From assembly GCA_963693285.1 (NCBI GenBank), contig OY848930.1, forward strand, positions 4,836,001 through 4,900,000: 64,000 bases of DNA, written 5' to 3'. Position 1 is the stretch's first letter, and the number at the start of each line of letters is the position of its first letter. Shown here one piece after another: positions 22,988-35,140 of the stretch. Position numbers and translations under genes: made by a program. The notes below the pieces were generated by a model, which was given only the letters and a program-made list of their open reading frames with translations, was not told the DNA's origin and searched no databases. Source of the stretch: Xestospongia muta (Eukaryota > Porifera > Demospongiae > Haplosclerida > Petrosiidae).

Positions 22988-23569
22988 ATGGAAGGATATT
23001 TTGAATCACAGCGAGTAGATTCCCGGGGAGAACAAATTCTTTACGAGGCAACGTGCCAAACTGAAGAATATACTCGATATTTAAGAAGGCTTTTTACCTG
23101 GCATTTGATTTCTTTATTTCTTGTTTTGTGCATATTCATCATTCCACTACTACTCTTGCCAATTATCTTACATCTCTGCAAGCCAAGAATTCAGTCAAAA
23201 TGTCAAGAAGCAGTCAAATATTGGCGACTTTACATGACTGATAAAAATATATACTATTCTTTTTCTTACCCTGAATCAACTGGTATTACAATTGTTATTC
23301 CTCTGGATGACATCAAGACCATAACAGTCAATGGTCAATTGGGTAAGTGTATCAGATGTTTAGCACGTATACCGGATGACATGAATATAATTCAAATCCT
23401 AATGATACCAGGGAAATATGCAAGATATGTTGACTTCCCTGACGTCATCCTATCATGTGTACAAATATTCGGTGCTGCTAATGCAGAGAGTTTTGTTGAG
23501 GCTGTGCTAGGGCAAATGGCCAGGTTGGGAAATCCTCAGTACACACATCCTCCATATTTGAACCTTTAA
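22988..23569 (+). CDS. Small membrane protein with PH-like domain, type II, intact copy
   Basis: 193 residues, single exon. Same layout as the type I gene: QRVDSRGEQILYEATCQTEE, then a hydrophobic segment of about 26 residues containing IIPLLLLPIILHLC, a basic turn (KPRIQSK), and a PH-like region with YWRLYMTDKNIYYSF, VIPLDDIKTITV and the C-terminal helix NAESFVEAVLGQMARLG. The loop reads GKCIRCLARI with two Cys. The tail YTHPPYLNL is shared by type II copies and absent from type I. Function unknown; a membrane-anchored PH-like domain would suggest lipid or protein binding at the cytoplasmic face, which is inference. Confidence 0.75.
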   Translation: MEGYFESQRVDSRGEQILYEATCQTEEYTRYLRRLFTWHLISLFLVLCIFIIPLLLLPIILHLCKPRIQSKCQEAVKYWRLYMTDKNIYYSFSYPESTGITIVIPLDDIKTITVNGQLGKCIRCLARIPDDMNIIQILMIPGKYARYVDFPDVILSCVQIFGAANAESFVEAVLGQMARLGNPQYTHPPYLNL

Positions 23570-23945
23570 CTATTTATAATTATTAATTTTGTCATACTTT
23601 GTATTATTTCCATGCAGTCAGCAAGAATATATATGTTTACGGTACAGTAGTTGCTACACTGTAAAAAATGATAGTTGATTTAACCATCATATCATTTGGT
23701 TATATAGGTTGCAATTACAAACTTATTTTTGTTGAAAAACTAATTATAATATTGTTTTCATCACTAATGCAGTACTGTTTATGTATATATAAAAACCATC
23801 AGTTTCATAGTACATCAGTAATCAAAATAGTAGTATGTTTACATTTTCCATATACAACCTGTATAATCATGTATTAGTTAATTCAACCATACAATTTTTA
23901 CTGTGTATTTGTACTTAGTACATACATACTTCAATGAGAAATTAA

Positions 23946-24490
23946 TGTTAAAAATTTGCTGAGAACAACAAGATGTTCAAGGAGAACCATTTCTTTCCGA
24001 AGCAACATATTTAACTTAAGAATACACATGTCATTTGGAAAACACAATGTCTTTGTATACACAGCTGCCTGGGTCTTGATTTTAATTATCTGGTTTTTGA
24101 AGTCCTTTTACTCTCCTGTCTTTAATGGACATGTCTCTGATTACAAAAAGCCAGGTCAGACATTGAAGAAACTCTCAAGTAATAGTGTCTTTATATCACC
24201 ATCACGTGCACAAAGACATATTATTCTAATGGCAACAATAATTATACTATTTCTAGTGTTATACTATTGATAGTATTAGCAATACAAATCAAAGAAACTA
24301 GTAGTCTTTGTTGTTACACCAGCACAGACAACTTCTCTGTAGTTGAAGTTGTAATGAATAGGGGACCAGTTCAGACCAGTTGACCAGTTGATAGGCCTCA
24401 TATCCAACCTACATACTGGTGTTGCTAATCCAGAGAGTTTTATTGATATTGTTCATAGACAAATGATGATGTTGAGCTATAATTATTTGG
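23946..24490 (+). pseudogene. Decayed type I copy (relic A)
   Basis: Recognisable by nucleotide similarity to the type I gene: tttgctgagaacaacaagat at the start, agaatacacatgtcatttgg, a middle section, then aatacaaatcaaagaaacta, the Cys loop and the C-terminal helix (AATCCAGAGAGTTTTATTGA). The start codon is lost and frames are broken. An internal frame of about 104 codons is open and shared with relic B. Confidence 0.75.
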
Positions 24491-25093
24491 TGAGAACACT
24501 CAGAACAGTTCCTTTTGTCTTTTGTTTAAGTCATAGTATCCAAAAAAATTTAATTTTTCAATAATATTTTACAGTTTTAGCACAATTTTGAATAAGGAAC
24601 TCTTGTTGTTAACAGCTACACTATTACCAGTCATGATGATCAGACATCTTAGTACTATATAGTACTATTTATAGTACTACCGGTATATAGTACTATAGTA
24701 CAGAATAGATATTGTTGTGTAATTGGTATAATTATTTCTACTCAAGTATTAAATAATCATTGTATAATTTATCATGTTAAATATCATTATTATTTTATAT
24801 AATAATATGAGAACTTAGTAATTATTTGTCCCAAATATATGCTTGTATATATAGCTAGAGATTGTACTCATTATTAAAAAGATAATAACAGTAAGGATAA
24901 TAACTTTAATTGTACTATGTCTGTATTGAGTAGACAGTAGATTAGACTAGATTTATTTCCCAAATAGATGGTCAGTGATTCCACCAGTAGTAGAGTTTTC
25001 CCAACCACATGCCAGTGAAATTCCTCTGTAATTAGTTAACTTTGTACTTTGTACAATTCCCTAAAGTTTGACATCACCGTTCATACGGAAACC

Positions 25094-25140
25094 CTAGCCT
25101 CATACCCAGGCTAAACTAGAACACCTGGGTACGAGGCTAA
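25094..25140. mobile_element. 47-bp foldback (MITE-like) insertion with 8-bp target duplication
   Basis: Arms agcctcatacccagg and cctgggtacgaggct are inverted repeats with one mismatch. The element is flanked by CGGAAACC at 25086-25093 and 25141-25148. The equivalent upstream regions of copies at 22988 and 27678 carry a single CGGAAACC and no insert, so both empty sites are visible. The 8-bp duplication is typical of hAT transposons. Confidence 0.85.
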
Positions 25141-25184
25141 CGGAAACCAATAATATTTTAATATCACTTCGTAATTATTATTAT

Positions 25185-25190
25185 CACGTG
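25185..25190. promoter_or_regulatory. CACGTG E-box upstream of the broken type II copy
   Basis: Same conserved context as at 22908, 91 bp before the former start codon. Confidence 0.5.
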
Positions 25191-25280
25191 GTGCCATCTT
25201 CTCATTCTCCTGATTTATTACGCAAACAGCTTCCATGTGCTTAGCTTTTAACAAATTACATATCTTGTAAGCGTACCATT

Positions 25281-25961
25281 ATGGAAGGATATGTTGAATC
25301 ACAACGAGTAGATTCCCGGGGAGAACCAATTCTTTACGAGGCGACGTGCCAAACTGAAGAATATACTCGATTTTTAGTAAAATATTTTACCTGTATTTTG
25401 ATTATGGTTATTCTTTTTTTTACATATTCATCATTCCACTGCTACTCTTGCCAGTTATCTTACATCTCTGCAAGCCAAGAATTCAGTCAAAATGTCAAGA
25501 AACAGTCAAATATTGGCGACTTTACATGACTGATAAAAATATATACTATTCTTTTTCTTACCCTGAATCAACTGCTATTACAATTGTTATTCCTCTGGAT
25601 GACATCAAGGCCATAATAGTCGATGATCAATGTGGTGAGTGTGGCAGATGTTTATCATGTATACCAAAAATCATCCATAGTTAATCTGTCCTCTTTATAA
25701 AGAGAGAGAGAGAGAATGTAAACAGTATTGACTACATTAGTACACACTGACCATTATATTGTATAGTAGGATGGCATGAACGTAATTCTAATCCTAATGA
25801 AATCAGGGAAGTATGCAAGATATGTTGACCGGTATGACATCCTATCACGCGTACAAATACTCGGTGCTGCTAATGCAGAGAGTTTTATTGAGGCTGTGCT
25901 AGGACAAATGGCCAGGTTGGGAAATCCTCAGTACACACATCCTCCATATTTGAACCTTTAA
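25281..25961 (+). pseudogene. Broken type II copy (copy 3)
   Basis: Starts intact (MEGYVESQRVDSRGEPILYE) but shifts frame in the membrane segment, at a run of T near 25410-25425. The PH-like part continues in another frame to a stop after CIPKIIHS. An insertion of about 100 bp with a (GA) run at 25700-25714 interrupts the gene before the last part (VILILMKSGKYARYVD to YLNL). The insert lacks GT at its left edge, so it is not a clear intron. Confidence 0.8.
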
Positions 25962-26371
25962 CTATTTATATATTATATTAATTTTGTCATACTTTGTATT
26001 ATTTTGTAAACCATCTAGCAAGATAAACCTGTATGTCTATGATATTGTGTAGTTTGAAGTTACTAGCATTCCATTCATATATTTACGGTAGTTGCTACAT
26101 TGTAAAAAATGATGGTTGATTCAACCATTATTTGGTTATATATAGGTTGCAATTACAAACTTATTTTTGTTGAAAAAGTAATTATAATATTGTTTTCATT
26201 ACTAATGTACTACTGTTTATATAGCTACAAAACTATCAATCTCATAGTACATTAGTAATCAAAGTAGTATGTTTACATCTTCCATATACAACTTGTATAA
26301 TCATGTATTAGTTAATTCAACCATACAATTTTTACAGTGTATTTGTACTTAGTACATACATACTTCAATGA

Positions 26372-27104
26372 GAAATTAATGTTAAGAATTTGCTGAGAGC
26401 AACAAGATGTTCAAGGAGAACTATTTCTTTCACCTGTGGCAACAGACACTTGATTCCACCTCCTCTATCTGTGCTGTCTTCTTTGATCTTAGCAAAGCTT
26501 TTGATTCCATTACTATTTGTACTTAGTACATACATATAATTCAATGAGAAATTAATGTTAAGAATTTGCTGAGAACAACAAGATCTTCAAGGAGAACGCA
26601 CCATTTCTTTTCGAAGCAACATATTTAACTGAAGAATACACATGTCATTTGGAAAACACAATCTCTTTGTATACGCAGCTGCCTGGGTCTTGATTTTAAT
26701 TATCTGGTTTTTGAAGTCCTTTTACTCTCCTGTCTTTAATGGACATGTCTCTGCTTACAAAAAGCCAGGTCAGACACTGAAGAAACTCTCAAGTAATAGT
26801 GTCTTTATATCACTATCACGTGCACAAAGACATGTTATTCTAATGGCAACAATAATTATTTCTAGTGTCATACTATTGCTAGTATTAGCAATACAAATCA
26901 AAGAAACTGGTGGTCTTTGTTGTTACACCAGTTGCACAGACAACTTCTCTGTAATTGAAATTGTAATGATGAATAGGGGACCAGTTCAGACCAGTTGACC
27001 AGTTGATAAGCCTCATATCCAACTTACATACTGGTGTTGCTAATCCAGAGAGTTTTATTGATATTGTTCAAGGACGAATGATGAAGTTGAGTTATAAATA
27101 TTAG
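26372..27104 (+). pseudogene. Decayed type I copy (relic B) with internal retroelement scrap
   Basis: Type I-like sequence starts twice: tttgctgagagcaacaagat at about 26389 and tttgctgagaacaacaagat at about 26564, because a roughly 90-bp block is duplicated around a reverse-transcriptase fragment. The remainder follows relic A closely (frame open for 118 codons at 26642-26998) and ends with the type I C-terminal helix and gttgagttataaatattag. Confidence 0.75.
26431..26512 (+). mobile_element. Fragment of a non-LTR retrotransposon reverse transcriptase
   Basis: One frame reads ICAVFFDLSKAFDSI preceded by HLWQQTLDSTSS. This is the conserved RT block containing the first catalytic Asp (F-D-L-S-K-A-F-D). 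Only about 82 bp remain; no other RT motif is present in the vicinity. Confidence 0.75.
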
Positions 27105-27331
27105 TAGAAAACACTCAGAACAGTTCTTTTTGTCTTGTATACTTTAAATCATCCAAATGATTTAATTTTCAATAATAATTTACAGTTTTAGCACTATTTT
27201 GAATAAAGACTTCTTGTTGTTAACAGCTAGACTATTACCAGTCATGATAATCAGACACCTTAGTACTATATAGTACAGTACTATAGTACTACCAGTATAT
27301 AGTACTATAGTATGGAATAGATAACCTTTAA

Positions 27332-27370
<39 letters not shown>

Positions 27371-27677
27371 TCATATTTTGCAATGTTTTCTTTAAAAATA
27401 ATGTTGTAAACCATCCACTAAGAACATACACCTTTGTGGTTAGTGATTCCACTAGAAGTAGAGTTTTCCCAACCACATGCCAGTGAAACTCCTCTGTAAT
27501 TAGCTTTGTACTTTGTACTACTCCCTAAAGTTTGACATCACCGTTCATACGGAAACCCATAAAATTTTAATATATATCACGTTCGTAATTATTATTATCA
27601 CGTGGTCCCATCTCCTGATTATGACGCAAACAGCTTCCACGTGTTTACTTTTATCATAATCTTGTAAGCGTACCATT
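27105..27677. other. Spacer with palindromes, (AT)n tract and type II promoter
   Basis: Contains tagtactata palindromes near 27263-27313, an (AT)n run at 27337-27363, and the conserved upstream block with CACGTG at 27599-27604. No gene. Confidence 0.6.
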
Positions 27678-28253
27678 ATGGAAGGATATGTTGAATCACA
27701 GCGAGTAGATTCCCGGGGAGAACCAATTCTTTACGAGGCGACGTGCCAAACTGAAGAATATACTCGATATTTAAGAAGGATTTTTACCTGGCCTTTGATT
27801 GGTTTATTTCTTGTTTTGTGCATATTCATCATTCCACTACTACTCTTGCCAATTATCTTACATCTTTGTAAGCCAAGAATTCAGTCAAAATGTCAAGAAG
27901 CAGTCAAATATTGGCGACTTTACATGACTGATAAAAATATATACTACTCTTTTTACTCTCAATCAACTGGTATTACAATTGTTATTCCTTTGGATGACAT
28001 CAAGACCATAACAGTCGATGATCAATGTGGTGAGTGTGTCAGATGTTTATCAGGTATACCGGATGGCATGAGTGTAATTCTAATCCTAATGAAATCAGGG
28101 AAGTATGCAAGATATGTTGACCGGTATGGGATCAGATCATATGTACAAATACTCGGTGCTGCTAATGCAGAGAGTTTTATTGAGGCTGTACTAGGACAAA
28201 TGGTCAGGTTGGGAAATCCTCAGTACACACATCCTCCATATTTGAACCTTTAA
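27678..28253 (+). CDS. Small membrane protein with PH-like domain, type II, intact copy
   Basis: 191 residues, single exon, nearly identical to the copy at 22988 through the N-terminal and membrane parts (residues 1-85), differing more in the loop (GECVRCLSGIPDG) and in the strand region (KYARYVDRYGIRSYV). Ends in AANAESFIEAVLGQM and YTHPPYLNL. High similarity between copies shows recent duplication or gene conversion. Function unknown. Confidence 0.75.
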   Translation: MEGYVESQRVDSRGEPILYEATCQTEEYTRYLRRIFTWPLIGLFLVLCIFIIPLLLLPIILHLCKPRIQSKCQEAVKYWRLYMTDKNIYYSFYSQSTGITIVIPLDDIKTITVDDQCGECVRCLSGIPDGMSVILILMKSGKYARYVDRYGIRSYVQILGAANAESFIEAVLGQMVRLGNPQYTHPPYLNL

Positions 28254-28571
28254 CTATTTATAGTTATTAATTTTGTCATACTTTGTATTATTTTCTATAA
28301 AGATAATGTTGTAAACCGTCTAGCAAGATAAACCTGTATGTCTATGATATTGTGTAGTTTGAAGTTACTAGCATTCCATTCATACTGTTTTCATTACTAA
28401 TGTACTACTGTTTATGTAGCTACAAAACCATCAATCTCATAGTACATCAGTAATCAAAATAGTATTATGTTTACATTTTCCATATACAACCTGTATAATC
28501 ATGTATTAGTTAATTCAACCATACAATTTTTACAGTGTATTTGTACTTAGTACATACATATAATTCAATGA

Positions 28572-28985
28572 GAAATTAATGTTAAGAAGCCCTTTTACTC
28601 TCCTGTCTTTAATGTGCTATGTCTCTGATTACAAAAGCCAGGTCAGACACTGAAGAAACTCTCAAGTAATATAGTGCCTTTATATCACCAACACGTGCAC
28701 AAAAATATATTATTCTAATGGCAACAATAATTATACTATTTCTAGTGTTATACTATTGCTAGTATTAGCAATACAAATCAAAGAAACTGGTGGTCTTTGT
28801 TGTTACACCAGTTGCACAGACAACTTCTCTGTAGTTGAAATTGTAATGATGAATAGGGAACCAGTTCAGACCAGTTGACAAGTTGTTAAGCCTCATATCC
28901 AACCTACATAATGGTGTTGCTAATCCAGAGAGTTTTATTGATATTGTTCAAGGACAAATGATGAAGTTGAGTTATAAATATTAGT
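28572..28985 (+). pseudogene. Decayed type I copy (relic C)
   Basis: Lacks the N-terminal part. Begins in the middle section shared with relics A and B (cttttactctcctgtcttta), followed by aatacaaatcaaagaaactg, the Cys loop sequence and the terminal helix. Frames are disrupted. Confidence 0.7.
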
Positions 28986-29584
28986 AGAAAACACTCAGAA
29001 CAGTTCTTTTTGTCTTGTATATTTTAAATCATCCAAATAATTTAATTTTCAATAATAATTCACAGTTTTAGCACGATTTTGAATAAAGACTTCTTGTTGT
29101 TAACAGCTACACTCCTACCTGTCATGATAATCAGACACCTTAGTACTATATAGTACTACAGTGTATATAGTATTATAGTACTATATAGTACTATAGTATG
29201 GAATAGATAACATTATGTAATTGGTATAATTATTTCTACTCAAGTATTAAATAATCATTGTATAATATTATCATGTTAAATATTATTAGTTTATTATAAT
29301 AATATGAGAACTTAGTAATTATTTGTTTCAAATATATGCTTGTATAGGTAGAGATTGTACTCACTATAGAGATAATACTTTGATTGTATTATGTCTGTAT
29401 TGAGTAGCTAGACTAGACTAGGTCTATAATTAGAGTGATGTTTATTTCCCAAATGCATGGCCAGTGATTCCATTAGAGTAAGTAGCTTTCCCAAATACAT
29501 TCCTCCGTAATTGGTTAACCTTTGTACTTTGTATATAAAAGTTCGGCGTCATCACCCGCCTCGACCGGTAAGCGTATATACCAT

Positions 29585-30181
29585 ATGGAAGGATTTGCTG
29601 AAACACAGCGAGTAGATTCGCGTGGAGAACCAATTCTTTACGAGGCAATCTGCCAAACTGAAGAATATGCTCGATACTTAAGAAAGCTTTTTACCTGTGG
29701 TCTGATTGGAATCTTAGTTGCTCTGTGGATATTAATCATTCCACTACTGCTCCTGCCAGTTATCTTATATCTCTGCAAACCAAGAATCCAGTCAGGATCT
29801 CAAGAAGCAGTCAAGTATTGGCGACTTTACGTGACTGATAAAAACATATACTATTCTTTTTACTCTCGACCAAATGGCACTACAGTGGTTATTCCCCTGA
29901 CTGACATCAAAGCCATAACAGTCAATGATCCATGTGGTGATTGTAGTGAGTGTTGCAGGGGTTGTTCCTGTTGTTGTGCATCGTGTACACCAGACTATGT
30001 GAACATAATTCGAATCCGAATGAAATTTGGGAAGTATGCAAGATATGTTGACCGGTATGGCTACACCTCAAATGTACAAATACCAGGTGCTGCTAATGCA
30101 GAGAGTTTTGCTGAAGCTGTGCTAGGGCAAATGGCCAGGTTGGGAAACCCTCAGCATAAATATTCTACACAGAACATTTGA
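29585..30181 (+). CDS. Small membrane protein with PH-like domain, type II, Cys-rich copy
   Basis: 198 residues, single exon, starting at MEGFAETQRVDSRGEP; an in-frame ATG 63 bp upstream is possible. Membrane segment LIGILVALWILIIPLLLLPV, then YWRLYVTDKNIYYSF and VIPLTDIKAITV. The loop is expanded and extremely Cys-rich: CGDCSECCRGCSCCCASC, with nine Cys in 18 residues. It ends in NAESFAEAVLGQMARLG and a tail unlike the other type II copies. Its upstream region lacks the CACGTG block. The Cys cluster could bind metal, be palmitoylated or form disulfides; nothing in the sequence decides. Confidence 0.75.
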   Translation: MEGFAETQRVDSRGEPILYEAICQTEEYARYLRKLFTCGLIGILVALWILIIPLLLLPVILYLCKPRIQSGSQEAVKYWRLYVTDKNIYYSFYSRPNGTTVVIPLTDIKAITVNDPCGDCSECCRGCSCCCASCTPDYVNIIRIRMKFGKYARYVDRYGYTSNVQIPGAANAESFAEAVLGQMARLGNPQHKYSTQNI

Positions 30182-30191
30182 ACCTTTAAAT

Positions 30192-30225
<34 letters not shown>

Positions 30226-30407
30226 ATATTTCTCATTGCAATGTTTTCTTTAAAAATAATGTTGTAAACCATCCACTAAGAACATACACCTTTGTGTCAA
30301 TGATATTGTGTTCTTTGAAGTTAATGTTGCTAGCATTCCAATTATATGTGTTTACAGTAGTTGCTATTTGTACTTTGTAAATGATGAGATCTGCATACTT
30401 CAATGAG

Positions 30408-30917
30408 AAATTAATGTTAAGAATTTGCTGAAAAGCAACAAGATGTTCAAGGAGAACCAATTCTAGCTTTACAAAGCAACATACTCAACTGAAGAATATA
30501 CACGTCATTTGGAAACCACAATCTCTTTGCATACACAGGTACCTGTGTCTTGATTTCAATTATCTGGTTTTTGAAATACATTTACTCCTGTCAGGTCAGA
30601 CATTGAAGAAACTCTCAAGAAATTGTGTCTTTATGTCACCAAGATAAAACATATTATTAATTCTAATGGCAACAATGATTGTACTATTTCTATGGTATTC
30701 CTCTAGTTAGTATTAGATCAAAGAAACTGGCTGTCTCTGTTGTTACACCTGTTGCACAGACAATTTGCCTGTAGTTGAAGTTATAATGATAAAGCGACAA
30801 CATGCTAATTGTAATAATTCAATAATTAACTGTGATTACCATTCCAAGTCTGAATTAAAGATAATAGGTGTTGAGAATGTTATTAACCCAGAGAATGCTA
30901 TTAAGATTGTTCAATGA
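30408..30917 (+). pseudogene. Decayed type I copy (relic D)
   Basis: Similarity to type I begins at tttgctgaaaagcaacaaga and continues through the N-terminal, middle and Cys loop regions (ctgtctctgttgttacacct) to a degraded C-terminal helix (AACCCAGAGAATGCTATTAA). Multiple frame breaks. Confidence 0.7.
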
Positions 30918-31311
30918 TCTGATCAACACTGAGAACACTCAGTATATATAATATTGTTTTTTATTAATATTTTTTGAGTAATTTTCATAAATTTTTTCAG
31001 TTTGAAACATCTAGTAATTTCGTCATAAAGCTTATTGCATCTTTTTATTAAAAAAGTATGAACCTCTGCTACACCTGATAAAGCTACTGCTCAAATTTAG
31101 TTTCATGGACACTTATCTGATGTCACACAGTCAAAATTTTGTATGATTGTCAGGACTTTATTTTTTAAAGAAATTACTCTAAACCTACACTATTAAATAT
31201 TTTATATGACAACAAAAAAAAAATTAAGGATAACATGTTATCACCAACAAATGGTTAAAAATAATCATATTAAAGACACAATCAAGGTATAACAAGTAGA
31301 GATTTTGGTTC
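30918..31311. other. AT-rich spacer between the PH-like array and CHMP4
   Basis: Contains short A and T runs and no gene. It marks the end of the tandem array, as no further type I or type II similarity is visible past 30917. Confidence 0.5.
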
Positions 31312-33086
<1,775 letters not shown>

Positions 33087-33320
33087 CGTCTAAAGGATTG
33101 GAAGCTTGGTAAGTAATTTTGTCACTTTGTGTATATATACGGATAACGTCCCTCACGGTCCCTGTGACAATCATATGATATTATAAATAGATGTAGTAAT
33201 TATTATGTCATTAACAGTCTTGTAGTGTTACTATTTTTAGGATACACTGCTGATCTGGTATTAAACTGGTAAGAATAAAATACACAGAATGTTTCCTGAG
33301 ACATCATCAGTGAAATTAAT
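33087..33320. promoter_or_regulatory. Divergent CHMP4/SIRT5 upstream region
   Basis: 234 bp between the start codons of two divergent genes. No specific motif recognised. Confidence 0.5.
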
Positions 33321-34953
33321 ATGGCAATTTACAGTAAGGCATAAAATTTATTATTTTTTATATTTGGTTCAAAATTGATGTGGTAATTTTAATATCACTA
33401 CAGTTCCATTTTATGCTGATGATACCAGTCAACCTTCCTCGGACATGAAGGCATTTCGTGAGATATTTGCAGCTGCTAAACACATTGTGGTCCTCTCAGG
33501 GGCTGGGATAAGTGCTGAGAGTGGAGTTCCTACTTTCCGTGGGGCAGGTGGTTATTGGAGAACATATCAAGTAACTGTTGCCCATTGCTTTTGATAGTCT
33601 AAATCTTCTAGTATACTTAGAGGCTATTGGTACAGCAGTAAGTTAATACTTTACTTATCCCTAGCCCTAAATCTGAATATTAACAGTACAGAACAAAGTA
33701 TGGCCTTTCTGCTATACAAATAGCCAATTATAATTCAATCAATTATAATAATTAATATCATCATAACTTGAAGACTGCTAACTTTTATAGGCTCAGCAAC
33801 TTGCTACACCAGAGTCCTTTGAAGCTAATCCTTCTCTTGTTTGGGAATTCTATAGCTATAGACGTGAGGTGATGCATTCTAAGCAGCCTAATCCTGGTAA
33901 TAATTGAGCTTTTGAAAAGGAAGTACCCAACCTATAATCTTTTCGTTAGCTCATCTGGCTATTGCTGAACTGGAAAAGCGTCTTAAACCTCAAGGTAGAA
34001 AGGTGACTGTGATCACCCAGAATATTGACAGACTTCATCATCGTGCTGGTTCTGAAGATGTCATTGAGTTACACGGGTCTCTTTGGTTGACACGATGTAC
34101 AAAATGTGGTGACATTGAGGAAAACCATAACAGTCCTATAGTACCAGCTCTTAAGGACAAAGGGTAATATAATAATTGTCTATTAAGCAATAAAATATAT
34201 CGACAGTTCTAAAAGTGATGGACAGACGTGTTTATGTTTTTGTTAATAACAATATTTTGGATATGATAGTCATTTAATTAGTTTATGTTGGTATATTATA
34301 AGCATGCAGTTTTTATTGTCACTTAAATGCTTGTTTACTTGAATCCTAAGACCACAACATAACATAACTGTAGTCCATTTCGTTGTTTGTGTTATATTAT
34401 GTTCTACTTCAATTTATGACGAAAAACTTAAATATTTCTACCTTCCATAGTGCTCCTGATCCAACTGCTGTTGATGCTAAAATTCCAATAGAAGACTTGC
34501 CCCAATGCACAAAATGTCACTCTCTTCTTCGTCCTCATGTCATTTGGTTTGGTGAAAATTTAGATTATGAGGTCTTAAAAAGGACACAAGAGGAACTTGC
34601 ATTGTGTGATCTTTGCCTGCTTGTTGGGACCTCCTCAGTTGTCTATCCAGCAGCTGGATATGCTCCTCAGTTAGCAGCACGTGGTGTACCTGTCGCTGAA
34701 TTTAACCTTGAGAAAACACCAGTCACTGGAGCACTGAAGTTAGCCTTGCACATAATTCCATATAGTATTTATATACTTGTTGTGCTTATAAATTCATACA
34801 TTAAAAAGAAATACTTATTATAATAACATTTATGTTTATAGATTTTGATTTTTTTTATTATTAATGGATAGATATCATTTCAGTGGAAAATGTGGTGAGA
34901 CACTGCCACAAGCTGTTGCCAGACATCCGACAGAACCTGAGTTAGAGTGTTAA
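33321..34953 (+). CDS. SIRT5: NAD-dependent protein deacylase sirtuin-5
   Basis: Class III sirtuin in about six exons. The start proposed here is a 13-nt coding exon (MAIY) at 33321-33333 spliced to 33404; it is the least certain part, and a longer mitochondrial presequence upstream is possible. Conserved parts: [20 protein letters not shown] (NAD site), [20 protein letters not shown] with the Tyr and Arg that give sirtuin-5 its preference for succinyl/malonyl-lysine, [14 protein letters not shown] with catalytic loop, [16 protein letters not shown] and a second CTKCHS pair (zinc site), [26 protein letters not shown] and a last exon [15 protein letters not shown]. The final intron appears to use a GTTAGC donor near 34739; an unspliced reading runs into a stop. 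Confidence 0.94.
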
Positions 34954-35140
34954 CATCAACTGTTATAATAACCGCACTATAAATTTGGGCTGGGGGACGT
35001 GTCCTTTCAAAATGTAATTATTATTATAATAGTTATGAATATAATTTTTGTCATTCATAAAGACATACCACTACCTAAAAGACACAACATCACAATACTT
35101 ACTCACAGGATTCTTTCTAAAACGTTTTCTAACTGATAAA

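Larger units (their letters stand above)
24491..25280. other. Spacer with palindrome cluster, foldback insertion and type II promoter
   Basis: Paralogous to 22268-22987: tagtactata palindromes at 24650-24705 and the type II upstream block at about 25065-25195, interrupted by a 47-bp foldback element. No gene. Confidence 0.65.

Noticed and set aside
25680..25780. The insert in the broken type II copy as a genuine intron
   Set aside because: It has no GT at the left edge, no sister copy has an intron there, and the gene is already frameshifted upstream.
21659..30181. Bacterial contamination or very recent horizontal transfer of the PH-like genes
   Set aside because: Base composition, spacers and relics match the surrounding eukaryotic DNA, and flanking genes are animal genes on the same contig. 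An ancient transfer of the domain cannot be excluded but is not shown.
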